A DNA stretch of 64,000 nucleotides from the NCBI GenBank assembly GCA_036873755.1, contig JAVTVY010020534.1, positions 19,888 to 83,887 on the forward strand, given 5' to 3'. The notes beneath the pieces were generated by a model. It saw nothing but the letters and a program-made list of their open reading frames with translations. It searched no databases and was not told the origin of the DNA. A program made the position numbers and the translations under genes. Shown here in pieces: positions 12,871 to 25,400 of this stretch. The DNA comes from Hanleya hanleyi. Its lineage: Eukaryota > Mollusca > Polyplacophora > Lepidopleurida > Hanleyidae. Each line of letters opens with the position of its first letter. Within the stretch, counting starts at the first letter, position 1.

Positions 12871-13040
12871 GAGTACAAGGGTGCGGAGTACCCTCATTTC
12901 TCAATAAGGTAACCCATAGATACATTTAGGTTACAGCAATATCTAAATAATCTGTGATATGTTTAATATTATATATAATAGACATTTCGGTTGTGGAAAT
13001 TAAACAAGCACAACGAGCGAATACTTTATTTTACAATGGC

Positions 13041-13328
13041 TTATAATAAGGAACTTATATAGCAGTTATTTTGAACCGATAGTAATATTTCATTATTTTG
13101 AGGATAAAACTGTCTTAGTAAAGGCAACCGTCCAAACCCGCGGATAGCAAATCGTTAGTGCGCCAGCAGTAAATGAAACCAAACCAAACCAAACGGTATA
13201 AGATGAAAGCAAAAGATTAATTCTCCATCTCATATGAAAGATATCGTGAGATCATCATTTTTGGAGGTACTGAAGCACGACTTCCCACTCCCTTTACGCT
13301 ACGTCATTTCCGGGGTACTTCGCTGCCA
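13041..13328. other. sequence downstream of the faxc stop (putative 3' UTR side)
   Basis: Lies 3' of the faxc-like stop codon on the minus strand and should include its 3' UTR. No clear AATAAA is seen on the minus strand close to the stop. A short simple repeat of ACCAA units is at about 13177-13196. Confidence 0.35.
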
Positions 13329-13435
13329 TTAGGAAGCTGTGGATTGTTGTCTCCCCTTGAGTGTACACTCGTCCCAGTCGGGCCAAAATCTCTCCTTCAT
13401 CCGTTCACAATAAGCACTGAGGTTAGTCAACTCTT
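13329..13435 (-). CDS. faxc: faxc-like, last coding exon
   Basis: The acceptor TATCTTGCAG precedes 13435, the exon enters with two bases completing a split codon, and it ends at TAA (13331-13329). It encodes 'ELTNLSAYCERMKERFWPDW' followed by a short tail. The N-L-x-x-Y-C-x-R-x-K/R-x-x-F-W-P-x-W pattern is the well-conserved C-terminal signature of faxc proteins, which makes the gene assignment firm. The C-terminus is shorter than in vertebrate members, as is usual in invertebrates. Confidence 0.9.
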
Positions 13436-16400
13436 CTGCAAGATACAACAATAAACAATAAATTATGTCATTATAGACTATGGGTTTACTGACGTTAACT
13501 GTAGATAGGAGAATATGGGTTTTCCCCCAAGGAAGTCGTCGCAAGGGTAAGCCAAACGAGCCACACGAGCAATACAGAATAACAATAGGGGAAAGCATCA
13601 GTGACGCAATTAAAACCATGTACATCCAGAATATGAGCGACTACAGGTAGAAAACCTCACCATTGTACGTTTTAAGAAAAAGCAATGATGTGTATAAAGA
13701 CTGGTTTCGTTTCAAGGAGTCTATGGATATTGGCAGACAAGTTAGATCCCACACGTGTACCTTTCATCAATTTCTGACCACGTGAGCCATGATTATTCCA
13801 CATAAACTGGGACAGCTGGCCAAATATGGCACAATCCACTTCTGTTGGTTCCCTTCCCATGAAAAACTCTTTATTAGCTGAAAAAGGTATAATTGTGTAA
13901 AATTAGTACAGACAGCAAACATTTTTACTTTTGAAATTTGACTAGGATTCAAAGTTGAATATCTCTTGAATCCGTCAGAGTAATGTATTCCCGTACTTAT
14001 TATGTAGTAAATCAATCGAGCACATTTCGAGGAAAAGACGAATTCCATATGTGTTGCGGCCATGTTATCGCACATCTGTCTTCGTATGCGTAAGTTTCGA
14101 AGACGAACTGATTGCCAATTCACCGATGCTTGTTTTCATCATGACATTTTCAATTTCATTAAATGATATGTGTCTTTTCGTGATTAAACGGAACATAAAG
14201 TTGATGGAAAACGGTGTCGGTAAGAGAAACGGTGGTCCCCCAGATATGAGTGTCCGCCTGCTATGATTGAATCCAGCTTGGACACTGACCCCTGAAAAGC
14301 GTCTCTTGGATATCAGGGTCCGCCATGGGTAAAGCATCGGAGACACTGGTCTCTGGGGACCACTGTTTCTTTTACGCCGGCGTACTGACAAAAAATCAGT
14401 ACCCCGGCAAGAAGTCAAAATGTAGTTATTCTCAGAGGTAAATGTTTGCGAAATATTTATCTAGCAAATTTAGCTGTCTGATAATGGCTATTAAGAGACG
14501 TTTGCCTCAATATCAATACTACATAGCTGGCTTTTTTATATTACCTAAGAAGTCAGAGAGAGCTCTCATATCCCCCTCCATGATCTGGTACACTTCTTCT
14601 TGTGTGTGGCGCCCCATTCCATGACCATGGGCGTCCTTTTGTAAGACTGGGGATAACCCTTTGACGAATTCCAAAACTTCACCCTCAACAAGCCATTCTG
14701 GGTTTACTTGATAAACCCATCTGTCCAGAACGATCACCCTACAAAATATCACATTTCTTAATTATAATATTTGTTGATTGGTCGACTTGTATTCCGAAAA
14801 TGATTTGACCAATGTCTCGAATGATATTCGTGGTGCGAAGAGTAGTTCGTGGGGTAGTTTCACATGAAGGGTCCACGCATATAACCTGACAGAGAACGAT
14901 TTCAGCTTTGACCTTAGGTTGCATCTGAAGATCCTCCATACAAGAACCGAGTGGCTGTTTGAAACAAAATGGTGGTTATTCGTTGACAGTGTTGACATAC
15001 AGCAAAATGCCAAATGCCACACGCAGAGTGGTTTTCAGCAGTAATTGAAGGGGGTTAGACAGATCTTAACCCTAACTGGCCTGGGCTTTTTGACCTGTCC
15101 AGGCCTTGGAGGCGGGAGGAATGGCGCCCTTAATTATTTTTCTCACCACTTGAGTTAGGGGACTGGAACTTACCACATAATACCCTTGAGTAAAGCTCTA
15201 ACGGAAAATGTAAAAAAATCCAAGATGGCCGCTTTGATGACGTCACAGTGACGTGATTTTCAGAAACGGCATTTTTCTGTCAGATTCTTCGAATTTTTTA
15301 TTTGTGCAATTTCTCCGCAAAAACTACATGATAAATTAATAAATGTTAAGGTGATGTAGAATAAAATAATTTTTGTCCACTTTTCACCGCGGAAAAGCAG
15401 AAATTTCGAAGAAAAAGGACGAGACCATCACTTTTCTGGTACCCCACGTGGCCGCAATCTTGAATTTACCCAGCATTCCCTATTTGGAAAATTATGCAAA
15501 TACACTCAAAATGACTCCAATATGATAAACTATAAAGTTACGGAGTATCAGCTCTCAATTTTTCGTCGTTCTAGAGATAACGCAGAAAATTTTGTAGGGA
15601 GGGCCTTTTGGTCCCCCAAGCCTGGCAAGGATAAAGTTCAAAGACAAACAGATTAGTCCATGCTTAAATGCAGTCAAACAGACAAACTACTTGACCTAAA
15701 CACATTAGCTATATGCTACGATTAGCAAATGGTGATTTACTAATAATACCCATGTGACTTGTCTACTTCCAATTCGCAATGTTTATAGTGCCTGTATCGG
15801 AATTTTTGAAGTTTTCTTGATATCTTGCAGGCAATGCCTGTATATACATGTACATCTACAACGAACAGACGGACACCGGGCACGAACGGCGCATACACAC
15901 ACATACACCAAACCCTGATCAGATAAAGTCATTCCAATGAAGCTTCCATCCAAGTTTGGTGATATTCAGTCTAGTAGTTCTCCAGATATCTTGAAGAAAA
16001 GACCTGTTTATACGTGTACAATTAGATGGACGGACATCAGAAACAGACCGACACATGCACACCAGAAACTCATCAGCTGATGAGAGCGTTGCAATGAGGG
16101 TTCCATCTAAGTTTGGTGAAATTCCGTCCAGTACCAGTAGTTCTTCAGATATGTTGCAGACAAGGCCTGAGTATAAATGTACAATTAAACGGACGGACGG
16201 GCCTGGACAAGGACACCAAAATCTAAACAAATGAGAGAGGGGGGGTCATTCCCCTGATGCATCCATCCAAGTTTGGTGAATTTCTGTCCAACAGTTCTCT
16301 AGATATATTGCAGAAAAGAAAAGGGGGCAGACAGAAAGGCAGACAGACAAATTGACAGTTGGATGTGACATAATAATATTCAGTGAGTGTGTGCAGTGGT

Positions 16401-19400
16401 AACCATGCCAGTCACCTGAGACTATCTGGCCTGGGTTTTGGGGGACCTGTCCAGGCCTGGGGGGGGGCCGAAATGCCCCCCCCCCCCCTAATTATTTTTC
16501 TTACCCCTTGAGCTAGGGGGCTGAAAATTATCACACTACACCCTTGGGTCAAGCTCTACGAGAAAATGTGAAAAAAACAAGATGGCCGCTTTGATGACGT
16601 CACAGTGACGTCATTTTCAAAAACGGCATTTTTGGTTGATTTTTCTGTCAGATTTTCCGAATTTTTTTATTTTTGCAATTTCTCCGCAAAAACTGCATGA
16701 TAAATTAGTAAATATTAATGTGATGTGAAATAAAATAGTTTTTGCCCACTTTTCATCGCGGAAAAGCAGAGGTTTTGAAGAAATATGACAAAAATATCAC
16801 TTTTCTGCTACCCCATGTGGCCGCCATCTTGGATTTACTCATGATCCTCTGCTCGGGGGGTCATGCAAATAGGCTCAAAATGACCTCAATATGACAAACT
16901 ATAAAGTCACGGAGTTTCAGCTCTCCATTTTTTGTCGTTCCGAATATAGCGCAGAAAGTTTGATAGGGGGGCCATAATGGCCCCCCAGGCCAGATAGGGT
17001 TAATAACTGTTCGGGGTATGAACATTGTCCTCCACAAAGGATTGCTGTGCTAAATTACCATAATAAATATTTCCTTTTTGCCCTCTAACGAATTATCTCA
17101 AACACAGCTATGCAACATGCAATGTGCAGAAAAACCCCCCAGTTAATTGGGTGTGATTGACAGTTAAGTGGGCAGATTATAAAGCTGGTTGGGTGGGATT
17201 TGGGCGGTTATACGTAGACCGAGAATCATCCAGTATACACAGATACTAGGGTAGACATTCTCCGACAGAGCCACGGCGAAATCTCGCTGCAAATGCGTCC
17301 TCACGAGAACTGTACATGAATAGAATTCAAAGCAGTTGAGTGAGTAGAGTATATACGGGCACATGCAGTTGGTGAAGTGGAATGCACCGTTGTAAGGCTA
17401 GAGTAAAAGTAAAAAAAAATAGTTGGTTTGGTCGAATGCACAGTTGAGTTGCCATAGTAACAGCTTTGTTGTTTGGAAGCCAATACTGAGTAGTTGCATA
17501 GCTAGAGTAAATAGTTGGTTTTGTGGAAGGCAGTGTTCATTGGGTAAAGTATATAGTCGGGTGGGGAAAAATGCACAGTCGATTGTTTGGAATCTAGTTG
17601 ATTTTGTTGAATGTAATGTTAAGTAAGTACAGTCGTCATCTGAAGAATGATGTATCTCATTCACGCTTTGATTGTGGTTGTTCATATGAGTACCATGAGG
17701 ATCTTGAAGTACATGGGTTCATACGGCCCCTAGCCCCGGGTTAAGCGGAATTAGACACAAGTTACGAAACGGCCATAGATCTTGCACGCTACGTACATGG
17801 GTTCATACGGCCCCTAGCCCCGGGTTAAGCGGAATTAGACACAAGTTACGAAACGTAACGCCATAGATCTTGCACGCTACGCTCGTATTTTGCTATCAGC
17901 ATCCGATATTTATCGCCAAATTTGAGAAACTTTGAGTGGAGGCGTTTGGTGGTGTAGCGCTGTTTTATAAGTTTCTGCAACAATGTTTTGTGACGTTGAT
18001 TAAAATCGTCACATTTAACACAGGATCTAGCAAATGCTACTAGGCGAGATATGTATACGCCATATGCAGGTCCCACTGGAATATTACTGTCCAGAAAGGG
18101 ATAGTTTACGCTGTCGAAATTGTAATCATCTCTTTTGTCATACAGTCGACGAGAGAGAAGGCCCGCTTCATTTTTATAGAGATATAGGTCATATGATGTG
18201 CCTGTAGGGCTATCTGTAGTTTCCTTCAAATCCAGTGAAGGTGGATATATATCCTTCACTGCGTCATTTATATAGCGATTATCCACAGCGAGAAGATCGT
18301 CTATAAGGCGTTTGGTGAATGAGAAGGAACGGGCTTTTAATGGATCGGTTTTGAAAGCGCCTGCATATAGTCATATTCATATTCACTGATAGTATGCACA
18401 GCTGGATTGGTAAATTACATAGCTGGTTGTGTGGACTGCACCGTTGAGTGGCTGGAGAATACAGTAAATGGTTGGTTTTGTGGAATGCAATGTTCAGTAG
18501 GCCGAATAAATAGGCAAAATGCATTTGAGTAGCTAGAGTACATAGTTGGGTTTGTGGAATGCAAAAGGGAGTAAGTAGAATTAATAGGTGGTTGAGTTGA
18601 ATATACAGTTGAGCGACTAGAGTAAATGGTTGTGTGGACTGCACCGTTGAATGACTGGAGAATATAGTTGGTTGGATGGTATTACAAGCGTCTGGTTCGT
18701 CATTCATAATTCAGCCGTCGTCCATTAGAGAATATCCGCGTCCATAATACAAAGACCTATTCCATATTCCATATAACAGTATTAGCACCAAATTCAAAAA
18801 GACAATCATAGTACACATAAACATAGGTTTGTTTCCTGCAAGAGAGAAGCGGTCAACAGTTTTCAATGAAGCCGTCAACAGTTTTCAATGAAGCCGGCAA
18901 GACATCATGATGTTCCAAAAATATCAAATCCGTATCGCTGATCAGTATTCTGAATCCATAATATTCGTTGTAAAGTCGACATCTAAAGAATGATGTATCT
19001 CAGTCACGCTTTGATTGTGACTGTTCATATGAGTACCATGAGGATCTTGAAGTACATGGGTTCATACGGCCCCTAGCCCCGGGTTAAACGGAATTAGACA
19101 CAAGTTACGAAACGTAACGCCATAGATCTTGCACGCTACGCTCGTATTTTGCTATCAGCATGCGATATGTATCGCCAAATTTGAGAAACTTTGAGTGGAG
19201 GCGTTTGGTGGTGTAGCGCTGTTTTATAAGTTTCTGCAACAATGTTTTGTGACGTTGATTAAAATCGTCACATTTAACACAGGATCTAGCAAATGCTACT
19301 AGGCGTGATATGTATACGCCATATGCAGGTCCCACTGGAATATTACTGTCCAGAAAGGGATAGTTTACGATGTCGAAATTGTAATCATCTCTTTTGTCAT

Positions 19401-22400
19401 ACAGTCGACGAGAGAGAAGGCCCGCTTCATTTTTATAGAGATATAGGTCTAAATATGATGTGCCTGTAGGGCTATCTGTAGTTTCCTTCAAATCCAGTGA
19501 AGGTGGATATATATCCTTCACTGCGTCATTTATATAGCGATTATCCACAGCGAGAAGATCGTCTATATAGCGTTTGGTGAATGAGAATGAACGGACTTTG
19601 AATGGATCGGTTTTTGAAAGCGCCTGCATATAGTCATATTCATATTCACTGATAGTATGCACAGCTGGTAAGTTACATAGGTGGTTGTGTGGACTGCACC
19701 GTTGAGTGGCTGGAGAAGACAGTTGGTTGGATGGAATGCACAGCTGCATGGATACATTACATAGCTGGTTGTGTGGATTGCACCGTTGAGTGCCCGCAGT
19801 GAAATACTTTGTCTCCGCTCGATGGACTTCCCCACGTTGAGTTCAGCAGTCTATCGTTGGTTTTTGCACGTTCATTGAACAGCGTACGTGCGTGTTTGCA
19901 AAATATCTGCGCCTTTAATCCCCACAATGTTCTCTTCACGTTTATGGCACAACCATCCGTTTGTCACAAAATCCTAGTTTGCAGTGCTACTCAACTGTGC
20001 ATTTCATCCTACCAACTATTTAGTCTACCTATTCAACTCTGTATTCTACCGATCTAGTAAACAGTTGGTTGAATGGAATGCCTAGTTGGATGGTTAAATT
20101 ACATAGCTGGTTGGGTTAAATGCATAGTTGGATGGCTGGGGTAAATAGTTGGTTGGATGGATGCACAGTTAAATGGGTAAATTACATACCTGGTTGGGTG
20201 GATTTCGCCGTTGAGTGACTGGAGTAAATAACTGATTGGATGGAATGCACCATTGGATGGGTAAATTACAAAGCTGGTTAGGTGGATTGTGCCGTTGAAT
20301 GGTTGGAGTAAATAGTCGATCGGATGAAATGCACAGTTGGATGGAGAAATACATAGACTGTTCACTGTCAGAAGGATTGGGTCAAATTCCATTTTGACCC
20401 AAACATTTTGGGTCCTTTTGACCGAACTATTTTGGGTACGTCACGTCCATACCCATTCCTCTTGACAGTGTTGGGTGGATCGTACCGTTGAATGGCTGGA
20501 GTGAATAGTTGGTTGGATGAATGCACAGTTAGATGGATAAATTATATAGCTGGTTGGGTGCACTGCACAAGTGAGTGGCACTGCAAACCAGGATTTTTTG
20601 ACAAACGTACATTTGTATCATAAACGTGATGAAGACAATATTGTGGTGATTACAAGCGCGGATATTTGGCGAGCATGCACCTACTTTGACCGCTGTCCAA
20701 TGAGCGTGCGAAAACCAACAATAGACTGTTGAACCCATCGTGAGCAAAGTCACGTAATCCAATGAGCGGAGACAAAGCATTTCGCAGCGACCGTGAAGAA
20801 AACCACGTTTATGGCACAAATGTTCGTTTGTCACGAAATGCTGGTTTGCAGTATTGCTTGAGTAAATAGATGGTTGTGTGGAATACAACGTACAGTGGGA
20901 GGGAAAATCCTTGGTTGGACAAAATGCAAAGTTGTGTGGTAGTTTGAACAGTTGGATGCGTAAATTATATAGCTGGTTGGGCGGCATATACAGATGAGTG
21001 GTTTGAGAGGATTGCAATGCTAAGTGAGTAGGGTATATGGCTTGTTCATTGGAATGTACAGTTCAGTTGGCACGTTATATAATTCGCTGGGTGGAATGCG
21101 CAGTTGAGAATGTAGAGCACCGTATATAGTCATCGTTTGTAGACTATAAACTTGACTAGGTGAAATTTTTCCGCTGTTGGGGACATATGTAATTGGTTTA
21201 GTTTTGTAGTTGAATTGATGCATTTTCTTTTTCTTGTTCGCTGGTGACTTTGGACTTTGGCCGCCATTTTCCAAGATTTCCCCCACTCCCTTTTCTCAGC
21301 AGGTTATCTCCCTTTTCTCAGTTAGGAGATGGGGGGTTTTCTTTATAAAAGCCTTGTAGCCGTGCATTTTGCTTGGCAACTTTCTTCCAATTTTATCTTT
21401 TTTTATATCATTTTGATTATCTTGAATTACTAATGTAATATTTATATAATACAATATTATACATTCAAACCATGGGTCTCGATGTTATTTTGGACGAGTG
21501 CCATTTTGGACATTTCATCCTTCATCGATATGGGCAATTCCACACAAGTTAGAAAAGGCAGTGAAAACTCATCAGTGTTCCATATTTCAGCCATCTATAC
21601 CATTTTTGTATCATTAAGGTTGAAAGAGTGTGAAAAATATTACTTTATCGCCTCAAATTTTGACGGGAAACAAAATATTCTGAGTGCACAATATGTGCAT
21701 AAAACAGCTTGCCTTTATCAAACAGATACTTGGTAATTTGCACTATACGTGACTTAAATACGTGTGGAGTTGCTTGCTCTCAATGAAACTTCCTGGTTTG
21801 TTTAGCGCAGTGGAGTACCTGCTCTATCCTGTATTTTTCGCAAAAAAATATATATATTTCAACTAGGTAATCATATATGACAATGGAATAAACTGTATAT
21901 AAATAAATAATTCAGGATAATCTAGTTAGTTTTAGCTGCAGTTGAAAGAAAAGCGCCTTTTGATTCCGTAGTGTCCATATTAGGACCCTCACTGATACTG
22001 CCGACCTGTTTATTCTCTTCGTCTGTCAATGTTCTGATCGCGCAAATGAAAGCACCGATGAATATGTCAAAGATCATTTTGAGTAGCAGAAATCTAAGTT
22101 CCAGTTTCATTCCATTATCTTGGAAATTACACGAGAATAACCGCCAAAAAACGTCAAAAATATCACTGTGACTCGTTATGGTGTAGAATTATCAAATGAG
22201 TTGTATTGTAACATTGTGAACAAGCTGTGGTGACAAAATGTCAAAAACCCAGTAACTTGCCCCGTTTTCCTACTGGTATTCTTTTGACGAAAGCGATGAT
22301 TTCAAGAAAACATTACCACTAGTGGTACTAATCTCATTTGCTGAGTAAAGTTGTTCTATACGAAGTTGGTTCAGGTAACATGGAACAATAGCGAAAACTT

Positions 22401-25400
22401 GAGGTGATGTACGATATGACCAACTAAATATTTACGACGTTTACAAACTAGCGGAGGGGGGGGAGAGGTTACATCGGCCCAATAGCAAAATTCTCCGTAT
22501 TGGTGAGGTGGGGAGGCGAGCTGGGGAGAGGTGGCGGGGGTGGGGGGGGGGGGGCATTACCCTAATGCTTTTCATTGTAGCCCAACGGGCCATTGAAACA
22601 TTTTGAATTTGTTTTGTCAGACTGAGGTTAGGTACATCTTGAGCCTATTATCATAATCCTAGGCCGGTACATGTTGTTCAGAATTCAAAGGCGTAGTTTG
22701 ATATCTCAAGATGATTCGGTGTCTTTTAATTCTATAATTCTCGCGAACACACACGCACAGTTATACAAACAAAAACGTAAAGTGTATTTGTCATAATTAA
22801 TGATTGGTCGGGGGTATTAGTATTATGAGAGGCCTATATGTATGTAGAAAAAAGTCCAACCTGATTAAAAACTACCCTGATTATCAAACGGTAAAACTAG
22901 AGACCATTTTACACGTGAAAACGTACACAACGAAGATAAACAGCACAAGATATGGGAATTATTAGACCCGTCCTCCTGGTGACGGGGGCGATCTCATACA
23001 CAGGTTATATTCACAGGGGGTGGATTTGGGGGGAGACCGGTAATTGACATAACGGTTCATAAAGGACCCATGCACCGGGTATATATACTAGGTGTATAAT
23101 AATTTCTTTATTTCATTTTTTACAATGTAACATTGCCGTGGTTTCCTGTTAATAAAATAAACTAAACAACTAAGATATATTAGGCAGACTACATGGTGAC
23201 TACGGTGACAAATAATGTATTTTTTTCTGAAATCGCATCACAACCATAACGCCGATTTATCGTCGGTCTTTGACAGATCTGAGTGGGCTACAAAATACAA
23301 GCATCGTTAATTTTCTCGCTCTTCATGATGCTGATTTTGCACATTTTGTTAGCTATAAATTACGGAAGGAGTCTGCGAAATTTCGTTAAACAAGTGGCTC
23401 CTCTCTTATTGTTTTCTATTTTCTTATGTAATTCCGTAAACCAACGACACTTCTCCCAACACACAGCCACTATGTTTCGTTCTCTTTTCGTCTCAAACAT
23501 TCACTATTTACGTCCAGGTCAAGACAGTGCACTGAGGACCCTTCGTGGGACGAAGTCAGTGTTGACAAGTGGATATGGGAAACACTTTTACCGGGAACTA
23601 CATAGCAAACAGACTAGAGTTAATAGTTGATCGTTACGCACTGGACATTCTGATACACTAATGGGCGGAGCTGAGTTAGGTGCAGGATTGGCTTTTATTG
23701 AGATATTTTTCAAATTTCCTATGCTTTAACATGGTGCTAAATAGCATACTTGACAATATTGTGCCGATACTTTTGCTAAACTCCGCAGTGGGCAAGTGGG
23801 TTACTTTAATAGCATCTATATTCTATATTCAGCACTTATATATAAGTCATGATATACTCTAGGAAAATAGACGTTAATATAACAAAAGCTTCATGTAGAG
23901 TGCGCTCACCGCAATGAAACTTGCACTTGTATAGGAGATATCCCAACGCTTATTCAATACATCCGGTTGCAGGGTGCAAGCTACAGGGTACAGGCTACAG
24001 AGTGCAGGGTGCAGGCTGCAGGCAGCAAGCTGCAGGATAGTGCGGGTAGCCGAGCTTAGATTGACTCGATATCTTCTACTGGCACCCAGCTGGCGAATTT
24101 AATGGGCCAGCCCGTGTATTTAACTAATTTCTCAACTCTGCCTCTCCTCCGTCGTGTTTTGAGAACCTTTTCGATACGCCATAACGCGTCGGGCTCTTTC
24201 CTCACTCGTTGTAGTTCCTGTTGATAAAATGTTCCCTGTAACCCGTCGTCCATAAAATCCTTGAGTTCGTATATCGCGGTGCCTCGTCTCCGGAATCGTC
24301 GGAAAATTTTGAAGAGTTCCTCCGTCCATTTGGCTTGATAGTCTCTTTGGAAGGCATGCTTCAAGCGAGAGATTCTCACGGTATCGCCGATGTTTAATTT
24401 GAACGGTTGTTTATGACCTTTTGTCGCCGTGTCGACGTACATTTCTCTCCAGAGGAGAGCCTCATTCCCTTCATTAACATCGAAAGGACTTTTGTTGCGC
24501 AGAGATGTGTGCGGTCGTTGGTTGTAATTACTCACCAGGTCTTGTAAGACGTCTAAATAACGGTAGGTCTTCTTATGGGTGAAATATCTATACATACTCT
24601 TTTTCATCGTCCTTATATTTCTCTCCGCGTAATTAGCCTTCTTTTCGTTATGGGTGACGTAGAAATGAATGTCTTTCTTCTTCAAATAAGCTTTCACCCA
24701 TCGGTTGTTGTACTCGCTTCCTTTGTCGAAGCGGAGATACTTGGGTTGTCTCCCCTCAATCAGGATTTGATCGAGTCCCGAGACTTAAGCCTTATGTTCT
24801 TTATTGGGAAGAGGGATAACCCACAGAAATCGCGAGAAAACGTCTATGACGAAGAGGAGAAATTGCAAGCCATCGTTGTACTCGGATACATTGGACACAT
24901 CGGCTAGATCTGTATCCCATGCCCGCAGTAACGACCCTGCTTCTCTTAAAGGTATAACGAACTGGCTTTTGTAAACTATAAGCGTCCTGGTCGCTCAACC
25001 ACTGCGTTAGCTCTTTACGCGCTACATTATATCCATCGGCCTTTAATAAGTCGTGTAATTTAGAAGGCCCGGTGAAGCTGATAGGGATTTTCGGGTCGAA
25101 ATAGGTTCGCGGCAAGTACGTTTTCTACCCGTTCCCATTCATATCTATGAACTCGAATGATGAAAACGGTGACTCACACCTCTTTAAATAAATATGAAAA
25201 CAAACAGTGTGTGGTTTACTCAACCTTTAGTAATACTGATAGGACAATGCAAGTGGTTTAACAATGCCAGTTCAGCGAATTATTTAAACAATGTGAAAAC
25301 TACCGCGTGACAAAGTTGTATGCATAGCAATCATTATGACAATGGTTTTGATCGAAATCCGTAACGATACTGGACAGGGATATACTCCGTATAAGCTGAA

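Larger units (their letters stand above)
9966..13040 (+). repeat. large head-to-tail duplication (1.8 kb plus 1.27 kb)
   Basis: 9966-11768 is repeated as 11769-13040. The copies begin with 'tttttcctttatgtgtttt' and end with 'ttttacaatggc'. The second copy lacks the stretch corresponding to about 10850-11070 and has one, not two, of the 301-bp subunits. A CTT is shared by the breakpoints. Differences are scattered point changes, so the event is recent but not the newest in the window. Confidence 0.85.
17330..21140. repeat. degenerate minisatellite, ~84-bp period (two 42-bp halves), in blocks
   Basis: Blocks at about 17330-17640, 18395-18680, 19662-19795, 20050-20345, 20470-20580 and 20860-21135 consist of variants of 'taaattacatagctggttgg' followed by 'gtggaatgcacngttga' and 'tggagtaaatagttggttg'. 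In the cleanest block 'taaattaca' recurs at 20094, 20178 and 20262, giving an 84-bp period. The array is interrupted by Penelope-like and MITE insertions. It lies within the long faxc intron. Minus-strand frames over it read as repetitive 'NQL..LPIQLC' peptides and are by-products. Confidence 0.8.

Noticed and set aside
16100..16160. candidate for the missing faxc exon (donor-like 'TACTG|GT' on the minus strand)
   Set aside because: It is part of the 159-bp tandem repeat, and the peptide before it does not match the family.
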